DNA of 61,568 nt, taken from contig NZ_AXAZ01000049.1 of NCBI RefSeq assembly GCF_000473065.1, forward strand, positions 1 to 61,568, written 5' to 3'. Position 1 is the first letter of the stretch. Each line of letters opens with the position of its first letter. The notes beneath the pieces were generated by a model. That model ran no database searches. It saw only the letters and a list, made by a program, of their open reading frames with translations, and was not told the origin of the DNA. Positions 52,652 through 61,342 of this stretch are shown piece after piece. Source of the stretch: Bradyrhizobium sp. WSM1743 (GTDB taxonomy: Bacteria > Pseudomonadota > Alphaproteobacteria > Rhizobiales > Xanthobacteraceae). The position numbers and the translations under genes are program-made.

Positions 52652-53187
52652 CGAACGACCGTGAAGAAGCTGCTCGTAAAGTCGCATTCTCCGGTATCGA
52701 GTTGTTGCATGGCGGTGAGGAAGGGAAGCGCAATCGCGCTCGCGCCTATTGGGCGGCATGGGTGGACCTGCTTAAACTAGGTCCCGCCGCGCTGCCGTCG
52801 GGCCTGCATGCACAGCTGATCGGACATTTAGAATATTTGGCGGCCGGAATTATTCCGGCGCCTATCGCCGATTGTGCTGGTCCAGGAAATCCTGTCGGCC
52901 CGAGCGAGGAGAAAGACATCAGGGCCGCGGTGGTCTATGCAATTGCTGCACAACGCGGGCTCATAACAGACAAGTTCTACGTGAAAACTATTGGCACCAT
53001 TTACCGTGCATCCCGTCATAGTGTTGAGGGCTGGATCAGAAAAAGGCGTGAAACCATCTCAGCCGAAGAGTTGACGAATCCAGAAGCAATAATCTCTGCC
53101 ATGAGGGGCGCGGGTGAGCGCTATAGCGTGTCCGGGCGAACGCATAAAGCAAACGAAGCCAAACATCGGAAGACCAGGGGCTCCTAG
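52648..53187 (+). CDS. Phage protein of unknown function
   Basis: 179 residues, translationally coupled to the integrase by an ATGA overlap. The first half is helical (EEAARKVAFSGIELLHGGEE); the second has YRASRHSVEGWIRKRRETIS, which could be a helix-turn-helix. No family recognised. Confidence 0.6.
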   Translation: MTNDREEAARKVAFSGIELLHGGEEGKRNRARAYWAAWVDLLKLGPAALPSGLHAQLIGHLEYLAAGIIPAPIADCAGPGNPVGPSEEKDIRAAVVYAIAAQRGLITDKFYVKTIGTIYRASRHSVEGWIRKRRETISAEELTNPEAIISAMRGAGERYSVSGRTHKANEAKHRKTRGS

Positions 53188-53293
53188 CTGCTAAAATAAC
53201 CCCCGCATTTCGTCCAGCATTCCGATCAAGCGGGATTTGGCGTTCTCTCGCGTTGCCCGGCAATTCGCCGCAAACGGTCGGAGAGAACTACAG

Positions 53294-53512
53294 ATGACGA
53301 AAGAATTTTACACTCGAGATGAGCTAGGCGCGTATCTGCGTGAGGCCGGTTATCCGATCGGCAAAAGCACACTCGATAAGCTGTGTTCTCCGTCAATCGC
53401 GGAAGGACCCCCAGTTGCGAAGTATTGGGGCCAGCGTCCGCTCTACACGGCGGAAGCCGGTTTGGCATGGGCGGAAGCCCGCGCCCGCAAACCTGATGCG
53501 CAAGCAGCGTAA
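53294..53512 (+). CDS. Excisionase/AlpA-like DNA-binding protein
   Basis: 72 residues from the ATG at 53294. EFYTRDELGAYLREAGYPIG, KSTLDKLCSPSIAEGPPVAK, YWGQRPLYTAEAGLAWAEAR fits a small MerR-like winged HTH (helix, turn, recognition helix, then a wing with G-x-x-P-L-Y). Such proteins act as excisionases or phage regulators. Location near the integrase supports this. Confidence 0.65.
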   Translation: MTKEFYTRDELGAYLREAGYPIGKSTLDKLCSPSIAEGPPVAKYWGQRPLYTAEAGLAWAEARARKPDAQAA

Positions 53513-53600
53513 CGCGCCCGCGCAACACCCAACGCCCAAAGAAAAACCCGGAAGCGCATTTCCTGGCGGGACCGCGCGACCGGGTTCTAGGAAAATTCAA

Positions 53601-53804
53601 ATGCTATCGAACGAACATGACTTAACCCGTATTGGGTTTCACTGCAACATCGCCGCCCCGGATTTCCGGGAATTTCCATTGCCTGCTTTGCGCGCGTCCC
53701 CTGCGACCGCTGCGGGGCGCTACGTGCATTGCCATTACCCGGTGAGTGCTAGGCAAGCCGATTTGATCGCCGCCCTCGCGGGCCTCGGCGGAGGCGAAGC
53801 ATGA
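53601..53804 (+). CDS. Small phage protein
   Basis: 67 residues (LSNEHDLTRIGFHCNIAAPD, then FREFPLPALRASPATAAGRY). It overlaps the next gene by ATGA. No domain recognised. Confidence 0.45.
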   Translation: MLSNEHDLTRIGFHCNIAAPDFREFPLPALRASPATAAGRYVHCHYPVSARQADLIAALAGLGGGEA

Positions 53805-54142
53805 GCAGACTTCCAGAAGTCTACCCTGACGCTCCCGGCTTCAAAGCTCGCGGCCCTTCAGAGCAGGCGGCTCAGGCCATCAAGGGGCCCGCCAAAACTT
53901 TGCGCGAAGAAGTATTGCGGACGATTTCTCTCGCGCCGTCGGGATTGACGGCCGATGCCGTCGCGGATCGCCTTGGCCGCTCAATCCTGTCCGTCCGCCC
54001 CCGCGTGAGTGAACTGCATCGCCAAGGCGAAATTCGGCCCGCTCCGCAGCGAGGAAGGAACAATAGCGGCATGAGTGCCACTGTTTGGGTGGTATCGCCG
54101 CCGCTTTCCGGACCCTCCGGTAAGGAGGACTCTCATGCGTAG
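53801..54142 (+). CDS. Winged-helix DNA-binding phage protein
   Basis: 113 residues. REEVLRTISLAPSGLTADAV, ADRLGRSILSVRPRVSELHR, QGEIRPAPQRGRNNSGMSAT fits a winged-helix fold of the MarR/GntR size: helix, recognition helix (SVRPRVSEL) and wing. Probably a regulator. Coupled to neighbours at both ends. Confidence 0.6.
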   Translation: MSRLPEVYPDAPGFKARGPSEQAAQAIKGPAKTLREEVLRTISLAPSGLTADAVADRLGRSILSVRPRVSELHRQGEIRPAPQRGRNNSGMSATVWVVSPPLSGPSGKEDSHA

Positions 54143-54356
54143 GAGCGCGCGTCTTTTCGATATCGAGACGGAGCGGCAAAATATCCTTTTCGCGAAGTAC
54201 TGCGGTGCGCTGACACGATGCGAGAGGGGGTATGGAAGCCCGGTCGCGGTGACGGCGGCATGGGATGCCTTCCTTTGCCGTTACCTTCCCGACGCTGAAC
54301 AGCGAGAAACGATTCCGCTGCCTGCCGCTGCCCGGAAATTGGAGGCGCGGGCATGA
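54135..54356 (+). CDS. Small phage protein
   Basis: 73 residues from the ATG at 54135, which has a perfect AAGGAGG Shine-Dalgarno 8 nt upstream inside the previous gene. RRSARLFDIETERQNILFAK, YCGALTRCERGYGSP. Unknown function. Overlaps dnaB by ATGA. Confidence 0.55.
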   Translation: MRRSARLFDIETERQNILFAKYCGALTRCERGYGSPVAVTAAWDAFLCRYLPDAEQRETIPLPAAARKLEARA

Positions 54357-55804
54357 ACGCCCCAGCTAGAATCGGGACTATGCCGGCGCCTATCGTTTCC
54401 GATGGACACCAGCGCGCTGCTATTGAAGTAGAACAAGCCCTGCTTGGGGCGATCCTCTGTCATCCGGAAGGGCTCGGTTTTGCCGAACGCCACGTAATGG
54501 CAGACGATTTCATTGAGGCGACGCATCGCGAATTGTTCGCGCGGTTCCTCCAGGCGAGAGAGCAGGGCAGGGCAATCAATCATCAGCTTGCCCGGGCCTT
54601 CCTTGCCGACTTTGGCGAGGCACCGCTAGTCGATGGCATGAACGTGAACCAGTACGTTGCCAGGCTCTACGCGGAAGCAACAGGCCTGCTGAACGTAGCC
54701 GATTTCGCAAGGACGGTGCGGGAGATGGCGGACCAGCGGCGACTGGCAGCCATCAGCGAACAGATTGCCGATGATGTCAGGCGAGGAGCGGACGTGCGCG
54801 CCGCAACGCTCGACGCAATCGACGCCCTTGATGCGGTAGCCGCGCAATCGGACGGCGCAGCCGTGCGACAAGTCAGCTTGCGAGAGGCCAATCAAATATC
54901 ACTGGAACGGATGCAGTTTGCAATCCAGAATCCCGGATTGTTGCCGGGCCTGAGTTGGGGACTAAAAAGCCTGGATGAAAAGACCGGAGGCCTGAAGGCG
55001 GGCGAGTTGTTGGTATTGGCCGGCCGTCCCGGCATGGGGAAGACAGCGCTAGGTGTTTGTATCGCGCGCAACGTCGCCAGGGCTGGGGATCCGGTTTTTT
55101 TCTCGTCGCTCGAAATGGGCGCCGTTAGCCTCTCCGACCGCAGCCTTGCCGATGGAGCTTACCAGCGCTGCAGGCCGATACCGTACTATGCGATTGCCAA
55201 CGGTGCACTAAGCAGCCAGGAAGCGGAACGCGTCATTGAGGCGGCCCGGGTGCAACGCGACTGGCCGCTCAAGATCGATCCGGCGCCGGGTCTCACCATC
55301 TCGCAGATTGCGGGCAGGGCGAGGCGCTATAGTCAGGCGCTTGCCAGGCAAGGAAAGCGGCTCGGGCTTATCGTCGTCGATCACCTTCACATTGCGAAGC
55401 CTTCAAATCGTTATGCGGGCGCGCGGGTTAACGAGGTTGGTGAGATTTCCGCGGCGCTGAAGGCACTGGCAAAGGAACTTGACGTTCCCGTTCTGGCGCT
55501 CGCTCAACTCTCCCGCAAGGTGGAAGAGCGCGACGACAAGCGCCCCAATATGGCGGATTTGCGAGACTCGGGATCGATCGAGCAGGACGCCGACGCAATC
55601 ATTTTTGTGTATCGGGAAGCCTACTATCTGGAGCGCGAAACTGCGGCGACCGCCGAGAAGGAAGCGGCGCGGATTGATCGGCTCATAGACGTAAAGCACG
55701 ATCTTGAGACGATCATAGCCAAGCAGCGCAACGGCCCCACGGGCACGGTGAAATTGTTCTGTGACATCGGCTGCAATGCGGTGCGCGATTTGGAGGGCCT
55801 GTGA
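54353..55804 (+). CDS. dnaB: Phage replicative DNA helicase (DnaB type)
   Basis: 483 residues. The N-terminal domain starts AAIEVEQALLGAILCHPEGL. The RecA-like motor has Walker A (VLAGRPGMGKTALGVCIARN), FFSSLEMGAVSLSDR, Walker B (LIVVDHLHIA), LALAQLSRKVEERDDKRPNM and DLRDSGSIEQDADAIIFVYR. It unwinds DNA at the replication fork. Encoding its own helicase suggests that the phage controls its replication. No helicase loader was identified; the next gene is a candidate partner. Confidence 0.92.
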   Translation: MNAPARIGTMPAPIVSDGHQRAAIEVEQALLGAILCHPEGLGFAERHVMADDFIEATHRELFARFLQAREQGRAINHQLARAFLADFGEAPLVDGMNVNQYVARLYAEATGLLNVADFARTVREMADQRRLAAISEQIADDVRRGADVRAATLDAIDALDAVAAQSDGAAVRQVSLREANQISLERMQFAIQNPGLLPGLSWGLKSLDEKTGGLKAGELLVLAGRPGMGKTALGVCIARNVARAGDPVFFSSLEMGAVSLSDRSLADGAYQRCRPIPYYAIANGALSSQEAERVIEAARVQRDWPLKIDPAPGLTISQIAGRARRYSQALARQGKRLGLIVVDHLHIAKPSNRYAGARVNEVGEISAALKALAKELDVPVLALAQLSRKVEERDDKRPNMADLRDSGSIEQDADAIIFVYREAYYLERETAATAEKEAARIDRLIDVKHDLETIIAKQRNGPTGTVKLFCDIGCNAVRDLEGL

Positions 55805-56700
55805 TGCGGAACGCCGGTCATATCAACGTCGCGCGATCGATTTTCGATCATCCCATGTTTGACGACGGACAGCCGCTTTCGCAGCGGGAAGCTTGGCTTT
55901 GGCTGATTGCCAACGCCGCGTGGCGGCCGGTCAAGGTGATGGTTCGCAATGGCCGCTCAGAACAGCTTGTCGCGCTCGAGCGCGGTCAACTGACCTATTC
56001 AAGGGCCTTCCTGCAGAAGGCTTGGGGGTGGAGCTCCGACAAGATGGTGAGAACCTTTCTGGCTAGATTGCGGCAAGAGGGAATGGTGGACCTTCAAACG
56101 GGCCAGCTTCAGACCATCATTTCTATCTGTAATTACGATGTTTTCCAGAATGGCGGAGCGGGTGATAGGCCAGCAAGCGGGCCAGTCGAAGGCCAGCAAA
56201 GGGCCAGCAAAGGGCCAGAAGAAGAAAACATTAAAAGCATTAGAACTACTAGCTCTTCGAAAAATGAGCCTGATGGGTTTGATGCGTGGTACTCGATCTA
56301 CCCGCGCAAGAAGCAACGGAGGGACGCCGCCAAGGCCTTTGCGAAGCTTATTGCCTCGGGGTCGATTGCCATTGACGACCTGATGGCAAAAACTCAAGCG
56401 TTCGCGGCGCGGTGGGAGCGGGAGCCGCCGGAGCGGCGGCAGTTCATCCCCTATCCTGCGAGCTGGATTAACTCGGGCGAATATGCGGATGAGCCGGAGG
56501 GCAGCGGCCCGGGCGAGGCCTCGCGAGCGTTGCGTGACCCTTCCAGCTTCACAGACGCCGACTGGCAGAGGCGGCTTGCTCATTTCCGGGAGGGCAACGA
56601 CTGGCTTGATGCGTGGGGTCCGGCGCCGGGCTCTCCTGGCTGCCTTGTTCCTGCGCGACTAGCGCTCTCTTCCGTATCTGACGCAAGGGGGGCGGCATGA
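55804..56700 (+). CDS. Phage replication-like protein (DnaD/O-type)
   Basis: 298 residues from the ATG at 55804, overlapping the dnaB stop. INVARSIFDHPMFDDGQPLS, QREAWLWLIANAAWRPVKVM begins a winged-helix region, with YSRAFLQKAWGWSSDKMVRT as its recognition helix. A linker (ASGPVEGQQRASKGPEE) leads to a second domain, FDAWYSIYPRKKQRRDAAKA. The layout (initiator-like HTH, linker, second domain) is that of phage replication initiators next to DnaB. Function inferred from context. Confidence 0.6.
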   Translation: MRNAGHINVARSIFDHPMFDDGQPLSQREAWLWLIANAAWRPVKVMVRNGRSEQLVALERGQLTYSRAFLQKAWGWSSDKMVRTFLARLRQEGMVDLQTGQLQTIISICNYDVFQNGGAGDRPASGPVEGQQRASKGPEEENIKSIRTTSSSKNEPDGFDAWYSIYPRKKQRRDAAKAFAKLIASGSIAIDDLMAKTQAFAARWEREPPERRQFIPYPASWINSGEYADEPEGSGPGEASRALRDPSSFTDADWQRRLAHFREGNDWLDAWGPAPGSPGCLVPARLALSSVSDARGAA

Positions 56701-57089
56701 TCGCCCCAGAAGAGAATTTTCCAAACTGTCTGACGCCGTATGATTTGCGCGAGGCCATGAGCCCCGCGGATGCCGCAACGATGGCCAACCGATCGGAACG
56801 CACCATCCTGAATTGGTGCAATAGCCATGGGATCGGCCGGCGCATCAACGGGGGGAAATGGGCCGTTAGCATAGTGGCCCTTGCCATGCTTCTGGACGGC
56901 AACCGAACCGCATTGAAGGCCTATCTCGCGGGCGACAGGGCGAGCCATCTGGTCGAAGCGTACTATGCGCGGTTTGGCATTCCGGTTGCTGAGCTCGGAA
57001 ATCCGCCACTGAAAAATCGCGCAAAACCGGAAATCTTCGCTCACTCCGGAAAAACCCTGCAAATCGTGCAAGGACAACGTACCGCTTAG
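56697..57089 (+). CDS. Phage HTH protein
   Basis: 130 residues. MSPADAATMANRSERTILNW, CNSHGIGRRINGGKWAVSIV is a helix-turn-helix of the MerR/excisionase type (A-A-x-x-x-N-R-S-E-R-T-I-L-N-W). The rest is helical. Coupled to the previous gene by ATGA. Confidence 0.55.
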   Translation: MIAPEENFPNCLTPYDLREAMSPADAATMANRSERTILNWCNSHGIGRRINGGKWAVSIVALAMLLDGNRTALKAYLAGDRASHLVEAYYARFGIPVAELGNPPLKNRAKPEIFAHSGKTLQIVQGQRTA

Positions 57090-57138
57090 GGCACGAAGCG
57101 ACCAAAGCTTGCGCACACATTCACGGTGGCGCAAGCGA

Positions 57139-57318
57139 ATGCAGAGCAGACCCAATCAATACGACGGCAACCTGCAAGTCAGGGTTCCAAAATCCTTCAT
57201 TGAGCAGCTGGACGCAGCAGCGCATCGCCGCATGGTGAACCGCGCGGATTTTGTTCGCATGGCGCTTCAGGACCGCGTGAAGTCCGAAAAGGCTACTCAG
57301 GCGGGGGAGGTGGCCTGA
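57139..57318 (+). CDS. Ribbon-helix-helix phage protein
   Basis: 59 residues. NLQVRVPKSFIEQLDAAAHR followed by RMVNRADFVRMALQDRVKSE fits the CopG/Arc type: strand L-Q-V-R-V-P, then two helices with R-A-D-F-V-R. A likely repressor or transcription factor. Confidence 0.6.
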   Translation: MQSRPNQYDGNLQVRVPKSFIEQLDAAAHRRMVNRADFVRMALQDRVKSEKATQAGEVA

Positions 57319-57500
57319 TGCGAGTGGATCAGCAAAGCGAAGCTCTCGCTCAACAGGTTGAGACCGATCGGAAACTCAAGACAGCTGCGGCTCAATCGAG
57401 CGAGGCAGCCCCGCCAACGATGGTGGACACTTCCCAGATCGGGGGGGCCTTGTGGGACGAATGCGCCTGGGACAATAAGCCTGCCGTGTGGGGACCATAA
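57318..57500 (+). CDS. Small phage protein
   Basis: 60 residues (RVDQQSEALAQQVETDRKLK, then MVDTSQIGGALWDECAWDNK). Overlaps the previous and next genes by 1 bp. Unknown. Confidence 0.45.
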   Translation: MRVDQQSEALAQQVETDRKLKTAAAQSSEAAPPTMVDTSQIGGALWDECAWDNKPAVWGP

Positions 57501-58378
57501 TGCCCAGAGTTGGCCCGAACTACACGCTTCCTGAACCTCCGTTTGTCCCGCAAACGTCGATCTCGGCGCCCGCGGTGAATAACGATTTGCAGGACATCGC
57601 GGATGCCTTGACAGGCTCGCTTGCGCGCAATGGCGCAGGCGGCATGACGGCGGTCCTTCCGCTTGCGAGCGACGGCCTTACTTTCACGAACGATCCGGAT
57701 ACCGGAATCTCGCGCTCTGCCGCGAATACGATGTCGTTCGAGTGCGGCAATGCGGAAGTCGCGTCGATGTCGCCGGCCGGATTTGCTGTCACTGGCGATT
57801 TTTCGGCGACTGGTGCAATCAAGCAGAACGGCTCTCCGCTGCTCCCCGTTGGAGCCGTTATGCTATGGACCCTGTCGAGCGCGCCAGCCGGCTGGCTATT
57901 TCCTGGCACCTACAATCGGGCAGACCATCCCGCTCTCTGGGCCGCAGCAAATGCTGACATTGCGCTCGGCAATACATTTTACGGCATAGGGAACGGGACA
58001 ACCACGTTCACGATCGGAACGATGGATGGCTATACGCCAGTCGGCGTGGATGCGACCGGAGCGACTCTGCCAAACGTGACGCATATCGGCGACACGACTG
58101 GAAACAAGACCGCCGCGCTCGTTACGTCAAATCTCCCGCCATACACGCCGGCCGGTTCGATTTCGAACGGTGCCATTAGCATTTCACACAATGCGGCAGC
58201 CGCCAACGGCAGCACGACGGGCGGCGGCGGCTTCTCGTGCGGTGGCGGTACGGCAAGCATCAGTGCGTCGCAGGGTGCTTCGACATTCACTGGCACGGCG
58301 CAGGGCGGCACAAGCACACCATTCAGCATCGTGCAGCCTTCCCGCGCTTTCAAATTCATCGTTTACGCGGGAGCCTGA
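57500..58378 (+). CDS. Phage tail-collar/fiber protein
   Basis: 292 residues. The N-terminus (PRVGPNYTLPEPPFVPQTSI) precedes beta-rich repeats. A collar-domain motif (VGAVMLWTLSSAPAGWLFPG, then YNRADHPALWAAANADIALG) sits at about residues 119-155. The C-terminal part is Gly/Ser/Thr-rich (GSTTGGGGFSCGGGTASISA) and ends VQPSRAFKFIVYAGA, as in tail-fiber tips. It likely contacts the host surface. Confidence 0.75.
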   Translation: MPRVGPNYTLPEPPFVPQTSISAPAVNNDLQDIADALTGSLARNGAGGMTAVLPLASDGLTFTNDPDTGISRSAANTMSFECGNAEVASMSPAGFAVTGDFSATGAIKQNGSPLLPVGAVMLWTLSSAPAGWLFPGTYNRADHPALWAAANADIALGNTFYGIGNGTTTFTIGTMDGYTPVGVDATGATLPNVTHIGDTTGNKTAALVTSNLPPYTPAGSISNGAISISHNAAAANGSTTGGGGFSCGGGTASISASQGASTFTGTAQGGTSTPFSIVQPSRAFKFIVYAGA

Positions 58379-58381
58379 TCG

Positions 58382-58690
58382 ATGCCGCGCAATCCCCCCA
58401 TCGAAAGCGCAGAGCCAACACTAGACATGACCGGCGCCCCTTCGTTTGTTGCCGATCATGGTGGCACTGTTTGCTACTGGAGCGTGTCTGAAACTGGTGA
58501 CATGCAAACCGATGTTGCGCGGGGCGAACTCATGGCGGAGGAAGCCATGCGCTACGCATCGCAGAATTGTTGCCCGGCACTAATCGCGATGGCGCTTCTG
58601 CACCTCGCTCGAGGAAGCCGCACTGGTCCCGTTGAATGCGGGTTTATGGCTCGCATTGCTTGCGCGGCGAGCGTGGGGTCCCTCAATTGA
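58382..58690 (+). CDS. Small phage protein
   Basis: 102 residues, 3 bp after the tail-collar gene. VADHGGTVCYWSVSETGDMQ, TDVARGELMAEEAMRYASQN, CCPALIAMALLHLARGSRTG. No domain recognised. Overlaps the upstream extension but not the chosen start of the next gene. Confidence 0.45.
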   Translation: MPRNPPIESAEPTLDMTGAPSFVADHGGTVCYWSVSETGDMQTDVARGELMAEEAMRYASQNCCPALIAMALLHLARGSRTGPVECGFMARIACAASVGSLN

Positions 58691-58703
58691 AATAGGCGAA
58701 GTA

Positions 58704-60686
58704 ATGGCGCTTCAGCAAACTGATCCGAATGCAATCGATAGCGGACGCTACACCCCGGAGACAATCACTCGGCAACGTCGGATCGTCGATGCGATGATGC
58801 TGAACGCGACGAAGCAGCGCCCCATCCAACATTGGATGCAAGGTGTTGCCCAGTTGGGCGAAAGTCTGATGGCTGGCCTACGCTCTCGTCAGCTTGACGA
58901 GGCAGAGAGGCAGAACGAGCGCGACTCGGCTGGCGTCATTAGGGATAGCTACAATTCGGCAATGCCGGGAATGGCCGCGAAGGTCGACCCCACATCGGCT
59001 CCCGCAACGATGCCGAACGCTGCAACTTCACTGTTGGAGCCGAGCGCGCCGACCTCGGTAACGGCTGATCGTGGAGCGTTTCTCAGCTCGATCGCGCCGG
59101 CCGTGGCGGAGGCCGCGAAAGCAACTGGTATCGATCCAAGGATCATTCAGGCGCAGGCCATCCTTGAAAGCAACTGGGGCAAGTCGGCTCCTGGCAACAA
59201 TTTGTTTGGCATCAAGGGCCCCGGCACCGTTCGTCCCACAACCGAAATTGTGAATGGCCAGCCGGTCCGGATGAGCGCGTCGTTTCAGTCCTATGCCAGC
59301 CCTGCCGACAGTGTTGGGGGCTATGCCAGCTTCATGCAGTCCAACCCGCGGTACAAGCCGCTGATGGCTGCGCAGGGTTTGGAAGCGCAGGCGGACGCGC
59401 TGCAGAAGTCGGGCTATGCGACGGACCCGAGATATGGCGCCAAGGTACTGCAGATCGCTCGCACATTGTCGGGCGGCGCTGCGGCATCGGCGGACGCAAC
59501 ATTGCCGCAGAACGCTCAGCCAACGCAGGGGGCGCTGTCCGCTCCGAGCCAATCGCCGTATGACGTTGCAGGACCGTTGACCGCGTCGGCTCGGGTGCCG
59601 ATTGCGCCGGCCTTGACCGGCCTTGAAGGAGCAAGCCCGTCAATGGTCCCGCCGCAGATGCCGGAAGGCAAGCCTGCGGCTACCAATCGAGATGTCGCGG
59701 CGGCCATGTCCCGCGCGCCGGCCGCTCCTGCGGCCCCCGTAGGCCAGCTATACACAGGTACGGCGCAGCAGCCAGACGTTTCCAAACTAATCGCTGCGGT
59801 GAGCAACCCCTACATTTCGGAAAGCGCCCGGACTGCGGCAATGAATGTGCTGAATACGCAGCTTGCCGCGAACAAACTGCAACATCTGGATCTGGGCAAC
59901 GCCATCGCCATCACGGATCAGCGGGGCAACATCATTCGTACGATCCCGAAAGGCGAGCCAAACAAAGGGCCGCAATTCGTGGAGACTGGGGAGATTGATG
60001 CGCAAACAGGCCAGCCGATAAAGGGCTGGGTTGATCCGCGAGATAGGTCGGTGGTGCCCTATAGGCCGCAGAACTCGGCGACTACGCAGCCATCGTCCAT
60101 CCCGCCCGTCCCTCCGGGAGTTGATCCGAAGGTATGGCGCGAGACGCAGTCCAAACGTGTCACGGAAGAGGCTATGCCGGCCTCTGATACAGCGACCTCG
60201 AAACTACGCAACGAAATCCAAGGCTTGCCATCATACAAGAACATTGCCCAAGCCGCGCCTGTCTATAAGTCGATGCTGGAGGCCGCCAGCCGAGATAACC
60301 GCGCTGCTGACGTGAACCTGATCTACGGCATGGCGAAAATCATGGATCCTGGCTCGGTGGTCCGCGAGGGCGAAATGAGCATCGCGCAGGCGATCGCAAC
60401 GCTGCCTCAGCGTCTGCAAGCGACGATCCAGAGCCAATTGACTGGGGATGGCCGTCTGTCTCCTGAAGTTCGTGCATCTATCATGCAGGAAGCTCGTGGC
60501 CGTATTGGCGCTTATCAATCCATGTTCGATCAGGATGCTGCAATGTATCGCGGTATTGCGCAGCGCAACCGGATGAATGAGGCGGATGTTCTGCCGACGT
60601 TCGGACCGTTTGAGGACTACAAGCCTCCGAGCGCTGCGGTGTCACCTGACGCGATCGATAACCTCGTGAAGAAGTACAGCAAGTAA
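58704..60686 (+). CDS. Phage virion protein with glucosaminidase (peptidoglycan hydrolase) domain
   Basis: 660 residues from the ATG at 58704. Residues ~125-260 match the FlgJ-type endo-beta-N-acetylglucosaminidase pattern: IAPAVAEAAKATGIDPRIIQ, AQAILESNWGKSAPGNNLFG, IKGPGTVRPTTEIVNGQPVR and SYASPADSVGGYASFMQSNP. Glu of AILESNWG is the catalytic acid. The long remaining chain is Ala/Pro/Gln-rich, then helical. Such domains on virion proteins open the wall during DNA injection. Its stop overlaps the next start by 1 bp. Confidence 0.75.
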   Translation: MALQQTDPNAIDSGRYTPETITRQRRIVDAMMLNATKQRPIQHWMQGVAQLGESLMAGLRSRQLDEAERQNERDSAGVIRDSYNSAMPGMAAKVDPTSAPATMPNAATSLLEPSAPTSVTADRGAFLSSIAPAVAEAAKATGIDPRIIQAQAILESNWGKSAPGNNLFGIKGPGTVRPTTEIVNGQPVRMSASFQSYASPADSVGGYASFMQSNPRYKPLMAAQGLEAQADALQKSGYATDPRYGAKVLQIARTLSGGAAASADATLPQNAQPTQGALSAPSQSPYDVAGPLTASARVPIAPALTGLEGASPSMVPPQMPEGKPAATNRDVAAAMSRAPAAPAAPVGQLYTGTAQQPDVSKLIAAVSNPYISESARTAAMNVLNTQLAANKLQHLDLGNAIAITDQRGNIIRTIPKGEPNKGPQFVETGEIDAQTGQPIKGWVDPRDRSVVPYRPQNSATTQPSSIPPVPPGVDPKVWRETQSKRVTEEAMPASDTATSKLRNEIQGLPSYKNIAQAAPVYKSMLEAASRDNRAADVNLIYGMAKIMDPGSVVREGEMSIAQAIATLPQRLQATIQSQLTGDGRLSPEVRASIMQEARGRIGAYQSMFDQDAAMYRGIAQRNRMNEADVLPTFGPFEDYKPPSAAVSPDAIDNLVKKYSK

Positions 60687-61342
60687 TGGCGACGCTGGAC
60701 GAACTCGGCAAGGCATTAGTGAACGCGGACGCCGCGGGCGACGTAGCGGCGGCGCGCGCGCTGGCAGGCGAGATCACGAGGCTACGGCAGGCCGCGGCGC
60801 CGGCCGCTCCTGCCGCCAGTCCGGCGTCGGCATATGATATCATGGGGATGCCGACCGGCTTTGATGGGGCGCCTGCGCCCGTTCGGGCCGGGATGTCTTA
60901 CGGCGACCAGATGGCACATATCGGATCGGCTATCGACAAAGGCGTCCGAATGGCGGCAAACGGCATGACGTTCGGCATGGCCGATCGATTTGCCGGCGCG
61001 ATGGACGCTCTAACCGGCCGCGCCAAGAATTACGATGAAGGCGTGAAAGCCCAGCATGCCGAGACCGAAGCCATTCGCAAGGCTAATCCTGGGGCAGCTA
61101 CCGTCGCGGAGGCGCTGGGCGGTCTAGGAACTGGCGCAGGATTGCTCAAGAGTGGCGTCACGCTTGCGGGTCGCGTTGGGCCGGCGCTGCTCCCGCGCGT
61201 GCTTGGCTATGGCGCGGAGGGGGCTGCCTATGGGGCGGCGCATGGTGCCGGTAATACCTATTCGGGTAATCCTGCGGATTATCTCGAGGCCGCCAAAAAG
61301 GGGGCAACCGAAGGAGGGGTGTCAATCGGCTTGCAAATTTGA
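60686..61342 (+). pseudogene. Phage virion-like protein truncated by an IS21 element
   Basis: The open frame gives 218 residues (ATLDELGKALVNADAAGDVA, then MSYGDQMAHIGSAIDKGVRM, AANGMTFGMADRFAGAMDAL), with Gly/Ala-rich helices resembling internal virion proteins. The last codons (SIGLQI and TGA) are encoded by the end of the inserted IS, so the gene originally continued. The insertion point is at about 61320. Function unknown. Confidence 0.6.
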